Origin: Lethocerus indicus
Taxonomy: Eukaryota > Arthropoda > Insecta > Hemiptera > Belostomatidae
Length of the DNA: 64,000 nucleotides
Direction of reading: 5' to 3'
Assembly (NCBI GenBank): GCA_019843655.1
Contig: JACDQD010000004.1
Coordinates: 26,299,872 to 26,363,871 of the forward strand
Part shown: piece after piece, positions 27,101-39,919 of the stretch
Position numbering within the stretch: position 1 is the first letter of the stretch
How the letters are laid out: every line of letters starts with the position of its first letter
Position numbers and translations under genes: made by a program
The notes under the pieces: generated by a model
What the model was told of the DNA's origin: nothing
The model's input: only the letters and a program-made list of their open reading frames with translations
The model's database searches: none

Positions 27101-30100
27101 AAAATTCTGGTAATTTTAAGGCTTTGCCAGAAATCGGCTTAAGTCTTTGTCTTATGATCGGTATGTAGATATAGATTAACTAGCGACCTCTGAGGGTGGT
27201 GGGGAAATGTACTTAACTAAAGTTCGTTGTGTGCACTTGCACCGATTAACTAGATTACTAAAAATAAACTTTTTCAATAAATTTTGTAGGTACCGTACGG
27301 TACCTTGTTCGTAAATACACAATACCTGATAGGGACCAGACACAATATGAAACCAGCGAGAGGAGACAAACGAAATCTACGGTATTCCACCCCTCGCAGA
27401 CCACAAAACAGGTATTCTTACCCTTAGAGATAATAAAAAAGTTCTCACACGATTGATTAGGTAATAGTAGAGTTAATACAAAGTATAATTCTAAATATAA
27501 TTTACGAGGTTACATTAATTATAAATGTTTGTAGCTGAAATTACCGACTGTTACATATCGTCCAAAATTCAGTCTTTGTAACACGTTATTTGACAGACGG
27601 TAGTCATAATATTTTGGGAAATATCACGTTCCCCGTACACGCGTATCACAGACGCCAATTCAGTACGTGTTCCTGTTTTTCTTTTGTTTACGTTGTTCCG
27701 GGGGGCGTCTGTTGGTTGTTTACCGTTCTGAACCCGGTCGGGAAAAAAGGCAAACGGCCGGGTTCGGCATTTAAACGATATAGCGTCAAACAAACACCGC
27801 GATCTAAGCGAAAACCTTTTTCTATAAAAACGAGAACACTAAACGTCTTTCTATTTAGGAAATACCACAAATTTGATAAAATTTATCTATTCAATTCGGT
27901 TTGATGTTAATTATTCATTTATCGAGGCCGCAATTGCGTAATGAATTTCTGCTATATCGACGGTAAGCGTGAGTACTTTTATCGCTTCGGGTAGTGCAGC
28001 ATTCAAAAAACCAACAATCGAAAAGAGGAATCGTACAATTGAGAAACAATGCGTTAAATCGCAAAATTAGAGGCGGTAAACGGGGGAAAGCTGAGCGGAG
28101 GAGGTGCAACAAGATTTCGATTTGCCGATAGTAGTAACTGTTTTGTACAGCAATACATCCGTGCCAAAGCTTTCGTGTTTATCTGATACAGTAGACTTGG
28201 ATGGGAGTTGTTTTTTCGCCCAACAGGAGGGCCCATGTTTCGTGTACATCGAAAAACTCAATAACATGCTGAGACATCTATTTGAGAACTCTTGAAGTTC
28301 TTTAATATATCCGACAGCGGTAAAACTCCAACTCTGTACCAGCGGTGAGTGTCGGTACACACAATTTTCGGATTATTTCTTTGTTTTAATGGAATTTTAC
28401 CGAACTCGAAACTGCGGTAACGCCGACTATATTACGTTTTCCTGCGGAGGGTCCCTGAATTAATAAACGCCGTCAGAAAGCGATACTAGAAGAAGCCGTA
28501 TATATCCAAGGGAAACTGAGACTGGTGCATTTATTCTAATTAAGACTTTAAATTCAAACTATCCGAAATGAATGGAGCTGTTTTTTAACTTTCGAGTTTC
28601 ATGAACTGAAACTAATTCTAATTAACATTTTTCTCAGTATGTATTGCAATTGTATTATATTTGACTGCGAGAGCGATCTAATTGAATAAATATTATTTAT
28701 TAAATCACGAATGTCAATAGGACGGACTCCTTTTATTTTATCCTCGGTGTTTACAACGACCTATAAATACGAATAACTGCCTATTAAAGATTTAAACATT
28801 ATCGACCAACAAAATTAGGCGCTTGTAATGTTCTATCAGACGCACGTGCAATTTCTAACTATGTCGCTAAAGGAATAAATGAAATAAAGGAATAGAGTGG
28901 GTTAAACTTCGTAATATTTTATGTTCGAAGCTAAAACAATTCGGGGCAGTAGAGAATTTCGAATCTTAAATTAAAAATAATATGCCAAGAAAGCTACGTA
29001 CTGCCGGTGAAAGCTGGACGACCAGCCCCCATGCTTAATTACTGAAGATTGCGAGCAAATGAAACCGGTCCGGACGTTGATCCGCGCGACCAACATAACC
29101 CAAAACAGATATTTATAAGGAATGGTTCGGAATAAACAATTAATAATTATATGGGGAATATCATTGTAAGACAAATGCAATGTGACGAGTCATTACTCCA
29201 TAATGCTCCTAATAATGGCCTGAAATTGATCTATTATATATACATAATGTTTAATGTGAATTATTTAATGTCGAATAACGTATACAGCGAGGGAAGAAAA
29301 CATATCGAGCTAATGAAACGAAGCTCATTAGTACAGGTACATATGTGCGTTATATAATATTCGAGCGTGCTATAGTATCATTATCGTTTCCAATATGATT
29401 AATGATCGCAAACAAATAATTTCGCTTAAAAAATATATCGTTGCGTTATCTAAAGGTCCATTCAATAACGTTATTACCAACCTTACATTCCCAAATTCAA
29501 GAAGATACTAGTTGTTGCATATCACTAAATTATACTGTCGATCATTTTAGTTAACAATAAATAACTTGCGGAATAAATTGAACCAACTAATGAATTTAGC
29601 TCGACCATAAAATTTTACTTCCGCAATGTACCGAACTTATATATTATACATAAAATATTTTTATAACGAACAGGTCTCAATTTCGATTAGCAATGCGAAT
29701 ACTTCTAATTACGAATAGTGTTAGATTTGGTTTCATGGTAATATTTAGTACGTATTTACTTGATAAGAATTCAGCATTCCATTTATTGTTGTGATAACTA
29801 CTAGTTAATGTCAATAAATCATCAATTCGGTCAATAGAGTAAAACAATAAATAACAATTCTTCTCAAATGAGTGCACTCAGTAAACAACTTTCCAATAGA
29901 CCAGGCGTCGCAGTCGACCTCCAGTTGTTTACATTATACGGCCGAATGGAGTATTACGACATTTTTTAGTTGAATGTGTTAGTGAAACGATTTTTCCATA
30001 CTTTTAGCAAAATTGTCTAAACAATTTTCGGACAATCACCTTTTTTTTATTTTGTTACTGACATTCCGAACATAAGAGGACACTTTCTTTAATAACAGTT

Positions 30101-31235
30101 GTTTAATGGGACAACCTCTCTCAAAGATTAATTAACATTTCTCTTCTAATACATTTTTCAAAGGTAATGTTCCAGATACGGCAAAATCATTCGGGACGAG
30201 ATATTAATAGACAAATATATTGTCGATGGCTGAGTGTTCCAGCATTCCTTATTGGAACAATCAATGTTCCCGTACTGATATTTTAAGAAAAATAAGGAAA
30301 ACAAGTGCTAACAATAGGACAAAAAGCAGTCTTAAACCTTCCTCTTGCTTGTTAAAAAAAACTGGATTGATTTGTGCCAATCCGGCCACAGGCTCTTCCG
30401 GTTCAATCAAGGACGGAACCGGTTTTCCATTCTCGAAAGTGGCGTTCCAGTAAGAGTTAAGGAAAGTGGTAGGCAATGCGAAGCCTTTTAAACAAATTCT
30501 CCCAGTGTCCTACTGAGAGTAATCGTAACGCATGTACTCGCAATCTCTCGTCTATGTTTTATGAAACCCACAAGTTTAGAGTGGAATTAGGATGGAGAAG
30601 AGACAATAGCGTACAAATACTAATAAAAACCGTTTGAATATCATCAGATAAGATGCGATCAACAGAGGTTATATAAACATGGAAACCGAAAGGCGTCCAG
30701 ACGTATTTGCCGAAAAACACTTCCTTATAAAAGATGTAAATAGCGATAAAGCTTTTCGGTGTCCCGGTTCCCACTTTACAATTCAAAGTTATAACAATGT
30801 ACGGGAATATTTACGGAAAATATTCGAAAAGAAAATAGGCAACGCTCCTTCAGCCTGAATCGGCTGACTGTCCTTATTATTGCATATTATTTTCCATACC
30901 AATTAAACAAGCCTCATCTCATTAGAAATAGGATTTCCAGAATACCGGTCAACACTACGCTCAGCGTGATTCTTTAACTACCAAAAGTATGTCCCATTTA
31001 TTTACAGTACATGCAATGGGACCGAACAAGTTTCTGAACGTAAATTCAGTCACTTTCCTCCAAGTGCCCGTCATTGCAAATAACCGCTGATCATTCCCCT
31101 TTAACACTTTGAGATCAAATTTCCAAACCAGTCGACACTACAGAGCTAGCCGGGACCGGTGTAGACCCGAATTATTGTTACAAGAGTCGGCACAATATCC
31201 GATGTTTAACAACGAAAACTCAAGGGAGACTTGGC
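24190..31235. other. Noncoding stretch, no gene recognised
   Basis: About 7 kb without recognisable exons, RNA genes or complete mobile elements. GC-rich islets lie at 25.68-26.03 and 26.75-27.0 kb. Open frames on both strands (up to about 118 codons) look like chance frames in the GC-rich patches. CpG is not depleted. Confidence 0.55.
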
Positions 31236-31239
31236 TCTG

Positions 31240-31948
31240 TGCGATTTTTAAATCAACATAATTCGAAACGGAGTACATGTTATTGCCGGAGCGTGAAACT
31301 TGGCGAATGTGTCGAAACACCGACCACGCCGAAGCCGTCGTGTAGGCGAGACGTTATTAAGCTCAAATACAGATACAAAGGTGTTGTTTACCGGACTAAT
31401 AGAGCCGAGTATACGGTAACCGGAGGACCGGCGGAAACCAACTGTCAAAGGCTTACCGGCGGTGTGAGAGGCGTGGGCGGGCGGGCGGCCGTACTCCTCG
31501 GCGGGGCCCTGGCCGTTGCGCAATCCACGAGGAGTCCGGGCCGGCGGTGGGCGAACACGGCCACTGGAGCCGCCGGCAGTCGAAAACAGGGACGAATCGA
31601 TAGCTAGGTGTCCGAGTAGAAGAGAGAGAGGAGGAGGGAGAAGAGCGAGAGCCTGGCGGTGAAACGGCGCCCGGCTGACTCGGCTGGCGACTGAATTCTA
31701 AGCAAAGGCGGTAGCGGCACCACCGAGCCCAGTTCGATCAGTGGCCGGGCCCCCTCCCGCCGCCAGGGGGCGCATGCCCGGCCCTCTCGCTCTCTAACAC
31801 TCTCCCTCACTCCGTCCTCCCTCCTTCAACCCTCCCTCTCTCACTCACTACCTCACTCTCTCTTTACCTCACTGTCCCCAGGGCCCTCTCTTTCTCCGTC
31901 TCTTTATTCTCGCACTTCTCCCCTCGCAACCGCGCCGCTGTTGGTGCA
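31240..31948 (+). promoter_or_regulatory. GC/CpG-rich promoter-like region with pyrimidine-rich leader and splice-donor-like end
   Basis: This is the strongest CpG-rich patch in the first 45 kb. It runs from GC-rich sequence with GGGCGGGCGGGC and GGCGCC-type motifs, through a GA-rich segment (31619-31651), a full CTCF-consensus match (31760-31773) and a long plus-strand pyrimidine-rich tract (31786-31920). It ends at TTGGTGCAG followed by GTAATG, a plausible 5' splice site at 31948. The layout resembles an unmethylated promoter with a noncoding first exon of a plus-strand gene. No downstream plus-strand exon can be tied to it, so the transcription unit is inference. The reading frames here are chance frames of GC-rich DNA. 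Confidence 0.4.
31760..31773 (+). promoter_or_regulatory. CTCF-consensus insulator-type site
   Basis: CCGCCAGGGGGCGC matches every position of the CTCF core consensus CCRCNAGRNGGCRS. CTCF is conserved in most insects and binds insulators and promoters. One isolated consensus match does not prove binding, but its placement in the CpG-rich promoter-like patch supports it. Confidence 0.5.
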
Positions 31949-31949
31949 G

Positions 31950-34900
31950 GTAATGCACAATTTTTGTTTTTATATTTTCGCGAACGATCGACGCCGTATG
32001 TAAATCCGAAGAGTATGACCGCGAGACATGAACTATAGGCGGCCTGGTTCAGGCAGAAGTTCTAACGTCTTGCCTTACATACCTACCTCTCGAAGTTGGA
32101 GGAAGAAGGTTTTACGATTTTCACATATATTTGCCCTTACGCGGCGAATAAGACGTTCTCTGTTTAGGTACTGAAAATGTTTCAAATATTTTTTCAATAG
32201 AACATGGAATGGAAAAATAACGAGAACTTATCGGGCCTCTGCTTTTAACACGTGTCTTCCAATCAAATGTAAGAAGTACCGCGTGCGTACTATGTGTAAA
32301 ACGTAGCGTATATATTCGAAAAGTAACCTCAGATTTTCGAAAAATTCCTTATGCGCCAAAATTTCAATATCAAATTCAACATGAAAACGATATCGCCGCA
32401 AAATGTCGGTAATAACAATGCCTTTTAGCGCAGTTGCCTTACATTAAAAACGCTTGCTGAATTAATTAGTGACGCGAATTAAACTAGGTCATGAAATCCC
32501 CAGCGAGAATACGTTATGACAGTGTTTCATGGCAAGGAATAGGTCGAAGATATTACAATTACATCGCGTCTATCTACTTTGATGGCTCGAAATCATTTCC
32601 GGTCCAATAAATACCGATGAACGCGATCTTTCTCACCATGAATTTGGAAACATGAATATCTCATGTTTGTAACGTACAACCATATCTACAATAGATATTA
32701 ACGCTTCATATTATTTTGTTTTGAACGGATTTTGTCTATACCAAAAGCAACTAAGAACCTCTAAGCGTAAAATGATGTATCTTGAAAATATACAAGTATC
32801 AGATGGTTCTGACGTATCAAAGACTGTAGACATGTTTACCTCCATGGTAACGAACAATTAGACATTTTTTCTCTAATTCTTAATTGATGTATACGTGATT
32901 TCTCCGGACAACAGCCCAGTAACAATTCCAAAGCCTATTTTAACCATAAAGAACATTCTTGGTCTCGCACGTTGAAGATGAAACGTTGACATTCACTATC
33001 GGAAAAACGGACCGTTATCTATAGCAGTTTTGAAGAACCGAGGTTAAGAAAAAAAAGGAAAAAGGTCAGCATTGATCAACAGAAAAGGGGTCACAGGTCA
33101 CAATGCACGTCGCAAAGCGGAATCCCATGTTACAAAAAATGTCATTCTTAAGGAGTCCTATCTTACAATCGATATTCACCAGACATTGTCCCTTCGGGCT
33201 CCCATTTGTTCAGATCACCGACTCGCACGAGTATGGGCCCTTTACAGCCAATTTCGTCAAAAGGGAGAATATTTGCAATGTACCTAGTATTACTAAAAAT
33301 TGTAGAGATCGAGCAGGTATTTCTTTGCAGTTAGTATTGTCTTACTACTAAATCATGTATTGTGAGGAACACAGTATTATAGTTCTGAAATGGCGAGGGG
33401 GAGGAATAAAAAAATAACGACTGACAAAACGACATTATCCCGTCGGTTGGGGACATTGTTTCACTGGCTAGTTGTATATCGAACTGTTCTAGCTAATCTG
33501 AACCCAAGAGGGCCATTGAAATAATGTCTTATAAGGGAACGCCCGCTATTAAATAATTACGGTGACAGGGTTGTAATTTATAAAAATAGAATAAACTAAC
33601 TCCAAGTACGTACATTGCAAATTCTGACAAAGTAAGGAAATTGTTCTTTATAAATTCATTATCTTTCGAGTACTTCTTTTTATCAAACCTTTTTATCAAA
33701 GACTTGATCAAAATATCAAAGCTTTTATCAAAGACTTGATAAAAATATCAAAGCTTTCATGAAAGGATTTATCAAGTCTTTGTCAGAAAATTATTTATTA
33801 GTCTGAATAGTAAATTTTATTTTATACCAACAAAGAAAGAATTTACAGGCGAGCCAATTGAACCGTTAAGCAGAATAAAACAGTTGGACTGCCAGTGGCG
33901 TACAGTACTGATTGTGTAATTAAATCGGAGAACCACGTATGTAGTGTGGAAACGGAGAAGCGGCGGCCTGATAATTACTTTTGCTCCAGGCGTTTAAGTT
34001 TAATTAAGTTAGTAAACTTTAAGCCGAGGGCTGTACTCATTGTGTTAACTATTACAAGCCATTAAGGCGGGGTTATAACAAAAAGACCGACGCCGAAACG
34101 GTGGTGAGTGTTATCGGTATACATGTGTATGGGGGGCCCACCTTTGCCATTTCACCCGGTCCCCGTTTCGACTGGTAACATCACCTAATTATCAAGAAAA
34201 CATCGCCCTATTCACCCTTCCACCTACAAGTACCTGCCCTTCCTTAGCCGAAGAAACGCAAAAACAATATGCCAGGTATTTCACCAACTTAATTAAATAT
34301 CGAATCATAACTCACAATTTCTACACCTGACTATCATTACTTCAGAATTTCCTTCTAATTCTAGATTTGGAGGGTTACATCAGGGAAATAAATACATTGA
34401 AGAATTTTGATATCTTCAATCGTAATAATTTTTGACCCATTTTAACCGACTGAAAGGTTTATTTCCGGCACGAATTAATCCGCGGAGAAACAACATATCT
34501 GTTGCTTTAATTTAAAAAAAAAAACAAAATGGGAAGACGGGAAGGAATAATGTGTGCGATAACGAGCGAGGTGGACTGTAGGGCGGGCACTAATTGCGCC
34601 AGGTAATGAGAGCCGATGCAAATCTAGAGTAATGAGCGTCGGGCCAAGAGACAAAACCAGGTAAACGCGTATTCTTCCCCCCTGGCCCGCCGGTGCACTC
34701 TAAATTCACTCTGAACCGAATTCCGCCGTTGAAAAAATAATATCCGAATAGCTCGTGAATTTTCGGAACAGATTAAATTCCCCGATCCTCCCGATCACCT
34801 CCCGACACACGGGCAACAAATTGCAATATGACGCAACAAATTAAAGTTGAATTATGATCTCAACTATTATTTCAGCCCCTTTCGAGCCTGTAAGGAATCG

Positions 34901-37900
34901 AGGCGGTCGGTACAGGGGGGCGGAATGCGGAGAATGTGGGGTCGAAAAATTTAATGAAAAAATCCTCACCGTAGAAGAAGAGAAATTATATTGATTCCAG
35001 TATGAAGGGGGCGACCGAAGACACTATTGAACGCAGGAAATTTATTCGAAGAATAAAATATTTGACTGATTAGATTGTTTAAGGACAGCATCAAAACGCA
35101 ACTGTAAACATAAATCTGAAAATTTCCTCTTACAGGAATAAATCGGTTTCTTTATCGAGAAATTATAAATGGATAGCTTATGCAATAATCGATTTGCTGG
35201 TAACGTAGCCATCTATTGTGTATAGAGTACTACCGAACGAAGTAAATCATAATTAGCAAACAAAAGTATGCAATGTAAACGATGAGAGTCCAAAATAGAA
35301 CTGTAATTAAACCGGCTGATGTTTTTCGAGCTGTTTTAACCGGATATTGTCCCCGAAAAACGTTTGGCTGAAAACTGACCAAACGAAGAAATCCGTTCGA
35401 TGATGTAGTGGCTCGCTATTTTCGGCCTATCGAGAACGAATGTCAGATGAAGAGATATTATTGAAATCAACGATTTGTGAACACAACAAACAAAAGGTTA
35501 ATTATACTTCGGCTTACTTTGTTTGTTTTGTTTTTTTGCATGCGCTAATTATGCAGCGTTTTCTCGCTTTCGACACTTTCGACTAATTTCGGTTGCTCTA
35601 ATCTGACCGGTCGGAGCGATTAATTGAAATTTTAATATCGTATCATTTTCACGCGTCGTGTATTATCAGCCATTTAGGAACCGTTGCACCGTATATGGTC
35701 AAAAGAAATTAACAAACCAGTAGTAGTCGTTAGTAAATCCAGTTAGTAGATCCAAATTAAGGATTGAAAAAGTAGACAAATATATTCAGTAGACATGACA
35801 CATAACATATAAAAAACCTTAACTTTATAACAAACATAAAAATTATGATTTTCTACCTAATTAGGTACACTCTATTCTGTGAATGTATAATTCTTAATTG
35901 TCCTTATAAATATCAACAGGGAAATTAGGTTTCATTACAAGAAGCATATTCATTATACAATTTCAATAACCGGTTGTAGAGACCTGTTTTACCGATGCTG
36001 TGACTATATTTTTTAATTTTTCATAAATGTTTGTTAAAATCAAATTCTGCCAAAAATGTCTGTCTTAGATCCATGTATTAGACCGATTTCATATTTTTTT
36101 TATCAAATAAATATAAAAATATGTAATTTCGCCTCAACATTCAAATTTCGCCAAACCAAATAAAGTATACCCCTCTCATATATGTCAACGTTGTGGATTT
36201 TATTGGACTAAACCGAACCGGGGAGTAATATATCTTGCCGGGTGGAGGTGGAAAGAAATCAGGGGCGGGCGGAAAGGCCCTCCTCGACTCGGTCTCCCAC
36301 TCTTGGCCGGCTCCAGAATTTCCCAAATGAAATTCCAGTTTCAAGTTATTAGTATTCGGCAGAGGGCAACTTTGCCCACGCGTTTTATTAATGGCGAAAT
36401 TACCGCCTTTCCAAATATTACAGGGTAAGGCATTTCTAAAAATGATTTCCGTCCCCGTGGCAACCTCTAAATCAGAAATTAACAGCGGTAGGAATTGGGC
36501 GTTTTTTCTTCGCTCCTGAGGAAAGTAGTATTTCTAATATTAGTTTTTATTGAGTAATAGAAAGTCAAAAGGTTGTTAATAGTTTTCCTCTAGAAATTAT
36601 AAGAAACATTTCCTCGACGAAACAAATTGGGACGACCGTAAATTAAAATACCAATTTATCCGGGATGTTATGAATGTAATCCGTGTTTCAAGCTGTACAA
36701 ACTGGTTCTATTCTCGGAAAAACGACAAAGGACTGATAACTGGAATTCCCCCACCTAATCAAAACAGCAGTACGCACGAACGCTAAGTTGAAACCTGCCA
36801 AGTGCAGAAAGACAAAGACTATTAATACGCTGCATAAATTGGAAACATGTCGTATCTACATTGAGACAGAACGATTATTTTTGGGCTTTATTTCAATAAC
36901 GAAAACAAAATATATGTAATATATTGAATCATAGGATTATTCACTTAGAGAGGCAAACGGATCTGATATTGATAAAAGAAATTGTGTATCAATTGCAAAC
37001 GTCAAGAACACTTCGAGAATTAGTGTAATCTATCCGCTCACTGTTTTTCACCATAATATAACCGAAATGGCGTGGGGATAAAATCATTCATCGTTACTTA
37101 TTAAATACAAATTGCGGCAACATTTTCCCAGCGGCCGATACGAACGGGCCAACTGATGTTTGGGCCTTACAAGGAAAATGAGGCGATTCGGAATTCGTCC
37201 AATGAACACTGGGGAAGCTTTAGAAAACGGCAATTTGAATGGAGCTCGGCAACGGGGCTCTGTCGGTCCCAGGCCACACGTGGTCGGTTGCCTCAGCCTA
37301 CCGCGCCTGTGCTTTTGTTGCGAACTGAGGCCGCCTAGAAATGAATTATAAATGAGATCGGAAAAAGCAAGAATGTCTCGCTGTTACAGAAAGTGAAAAG
37401 CGGGCAAAATTAAAGGGAACAGTTTATAAAGTTTTAAATAGCCTGTGTAAACTTAATAGACTTAATCAACAAAAAATATTGATTCATAGAACATTATACT
37501 GTTTGTAGCCTATTGAACATCAGCAAAATAAGAGTACAGGACCATTTAGAAGCATTATCAAGATATCACTGTTGAATATTCTGGCATTATTTAACTATAT
37601 CGGACTATACATTACTATACACCTAACATTACACTACTAGTACTATACACGATGTATCACCATGCATTTATTTATTTTTCCAATTGAATGAGATGTCCTG
37701 GACATTAGAATAATTAACGAAAACGATGTCTAGCACTCACAAAATAAGTTCCAGGTACGAATCAATTAGCCGTAGGAGACGTGAGAGTGCTAACTGATGA
37801 AAAGGAACGCGTTCAGGTTGAGGGAGCACGCAATAAATCGAGTAGGCCACCTCAGGCATGTCGTCAGGCACGTGTTGAGGATATTCTATTGGGCGGTCGC

Positions 37901-38550
37901 TTGGGCGTAGCTTGTAAGAGGAGGCGCTCGATAACAAAAAAAGGAACGTCGTGTAAACTGCAGGCCCTGGATTACTACAGCAATTATACAGCAGCAAACG
38001 AATCAACCGTAGTTTCTGAACGGTGAAAACTCTGGATTCGCTTAATCTCATTTCGTATGTGTAGACCGAGGCAGTAGGTAACGTGTAATATATGAGTCAA
38101 TCAGATGCCACATTCTCTACTTGTAAGAAATTTATAGCAGAAGACACATTACTTGTGACCTCATCGCGGTGCTCTCAGACTGGAAATGTTCTATTTCATT
38201 CATACATTGTCAATATTCTTGATTAAAAAAATGTAATTTTAATAAAATAATGGCCAGGGCTTTACACGGCGGGTCGATTCCTTGCCGATAATTAGATGTC
38301 TCGTTATCTCGAGTGGGATCGAGTCGAGGATCCGATAGCGGCCTATTTCCGCGTACAGCCCCAACACCGTCAGACTCTTGTCATTATTGGGGCCGGCCCA
38401 CCGGCATGGATGGGGAAGAGCTTGGTGGGAGGGCGAGGGGAGACACAAGCGGCTGCTGGAGGGGCCGCCCCGCCTAATAAGGCATCGCCTCACGCCGGCA
38501 TCATTCAGCCGCTAAATTATCAGGCCGCATCTACCCCCTCATACAACACA
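31950..38550. other. Noncoding stretch, no gene recognised
   Basis: No supportable exons. Contains the 32/33-bp tandem repeat at 33.69-33.79 kb and otherwise mixed AT-rich sequence with retained CpG. If the 31.9-kb donor-like site is real, this could be first-intron sequence, but nothing here shows it directly. Confidence 0.5.
33690..33785. repeat. Tandem 32/33-bp repeat with an inverted partial copy
   Basis: Two tandem units (33690-33722 and 33723-33754) share the core TTTTATCAAAGACTTGAT and a following AAAATATCAAAGC. A third, inverted partial unit (ATTTATCAAGTCTTTG, about 33768-33783) can pair with the core of either unit, giving alternative hairpins. Confidence 0.75.
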
Positions 38551-38626
38551 CAGAAGTCGGGATTCGAATCGCCAGCGACCGGGAGCGACTTTATCCGGGG
38601 CTTTATGGGCCCCGTCGGCAGAGTCT
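38551..38626 (-). mobile_element. Possible tRNA-like (B-box) remnant flanking the piggyBac-type element
   Basis: On the minus strand the sequence GGCGATTCGAATCCCGAC is a good B-box/T-arm match. A convincing A box is not seen, so this may be a decayed SINE or tRNA pseudogene. It directly abuts the TTAA target site of the neighbouring MITE. Confidence 0.3.
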
Positions 38627-38629
38627 TAA

Positions 38630-39157
38630 CCCTTTCGCTACTGCGGTCCCCGCCGCGGAGTGGCTTGCGTGGAACGGAGCACCGAAAGTGCATTGAACAT
38701 TAAGCGCGCACAATCTTTAACATTCGGAGCCAAGACTTTTGTCTCAAAAACGACTTTGTAACACACGTACTTTACTTTGCATTTTACTTTGTAATTTTAA
38801 ATGATTATACCACAATTTACAATATTTATATAAATTTAATGCAGTTTTATCGGGTATAGGTTTCGTTCCTATCTTCTGACGCATTCAATTTACGACTAAC
38901 TATTATTATACATTCGAGTGCCAGAGGCCAATGACAAAACACTGTCGAAAGAAATAAACATTGCAATAGCGCTTGCAATTGTTTGCGAACTGAAAAAATC
39001 GAGTTGATAGCATCTGCCTTGATTTTTGGCTCAATTTCTGTACGAGATGCGGCGTTTGTGTATAAGCGGCGTTTTCTGGCGGGTGACTATAGTCACCCGT
39101 CGTCTCCATGCGGCGTTTTGTGGCGGGTGACTATAGTCACCCGTAGTAGCGATAGGG
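38630..39157. mobile_element. Non-autonomous piggyBac-type DNA element (MITE), 528 bp, with TTAA target-site duplication
   Basis: The element is bounded by TTAA at 38626-38629 and 39158-39161, starts CCC and ends GGG. It has imperfect terminal inverted repeats: CCCTTTCGCTACTGCGG at the left end, and CCCTATCGCTACTACGG on the complementary strand at the right end (15 of 17 identical). TTAA duplication together with 5'-CCY...GGG-3' ends is the hallmark of the piggyBac superfamily. The interior encodes no transposase and is mostly AT-rich, so movement would need a source element elsewhere. The right end holds two tandem copies of a unit containing a 20-bp palindrome. Confidence 0.85.
39067..39146. 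repeat. Two tandem subterminal units, each with a perfect 20-bp palindrome
   Basis: The unit GCGGCGTTTT(C/G)TGGCGGG... occurs twice, about 44 bp apart. Each copy contains the perfect palindrome CGGGTGACTATAGTCACCCG, at 39080-39099 and 39124-39143. Subterminal repeats in DNA transposons often bind transposase; here that role is inferred from position only. Confidence 0.85.
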
Positions 39158-39855
39158 TTAATAACGAAGACCGATAAAAGGGGGTCAGGCATGTTATAAA
39201 TCCGATCGATCCCCCAACGTCTGTTTACTCCCAATATGAGAGAGGAACGGCTCGGATAAGAAATAAAGAAGGGGACCGAAAATACAAATAAATAACACAA
39301 TATGGATTACAAAATGTTTCGCTGTATTTTACCTGTCCCCCCGCCCGAAATGTTAACTTACAATAATTTTTCCATCCACATTAAGAATTTTTATTTTAAT
39401 TCACTTACGTATTTGTTTACAAAATTGAAAAGAGCAAAAATTAATTAGTAATTGAATCTGTAATGCATTCAATACTAATTTAATTTGCCATTTATCGACA
39501 GTTAGACACAACATTGATTCCACCGGAATGTTATAGTTACGGAACGATATCGATTATAGTAACGCGATACCGAGGAACTACACCTCTCGAACAGTCGAAG
39601 TCGTGTGATATGTGATCCAACCGGGGCATAGTGGGATCCTCCTCCAGTCCGATTTGTCCGTGGAAGCCGGTTTAAAGGTGGCGTCCGCGGAGAGCTACGG
39701 CCAATAATATAATTCCCCCTCCCCATCGCTCCGTTCCATCGCCGATTTCCACGCTTTTTCCGCACGTCGCGGATGTTAGACCCGGGATCTCTAATAGATA
39801 GCGATCGCTTTTCGACGACAGGTATTTTTGGTCACAGGATAAAACCAATAAGAGA

Positions 39856-39857
<2 letters not shown>

Positions 39858-39917
<60 letters not shown>
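39858..39917 (+). repeat. (GA)n microsatellite, about 60 bp
   Basis: A pure GA dinucleotide run on the plus strand. It is the longest GA tract in the window and a potential GAGA-factor platform, though that role is inferred from composition only. Confidence 0.95.

Positions 39918-39919
<2 letters not shown>

Noticed and set aside
38296..38703. 135-codon open frame on the plus strand
   Set aside because: It crosses the TTAA boundary of the piggyBac-type element and a tRNA-like remnant, so it cannot be an ancestral gene.
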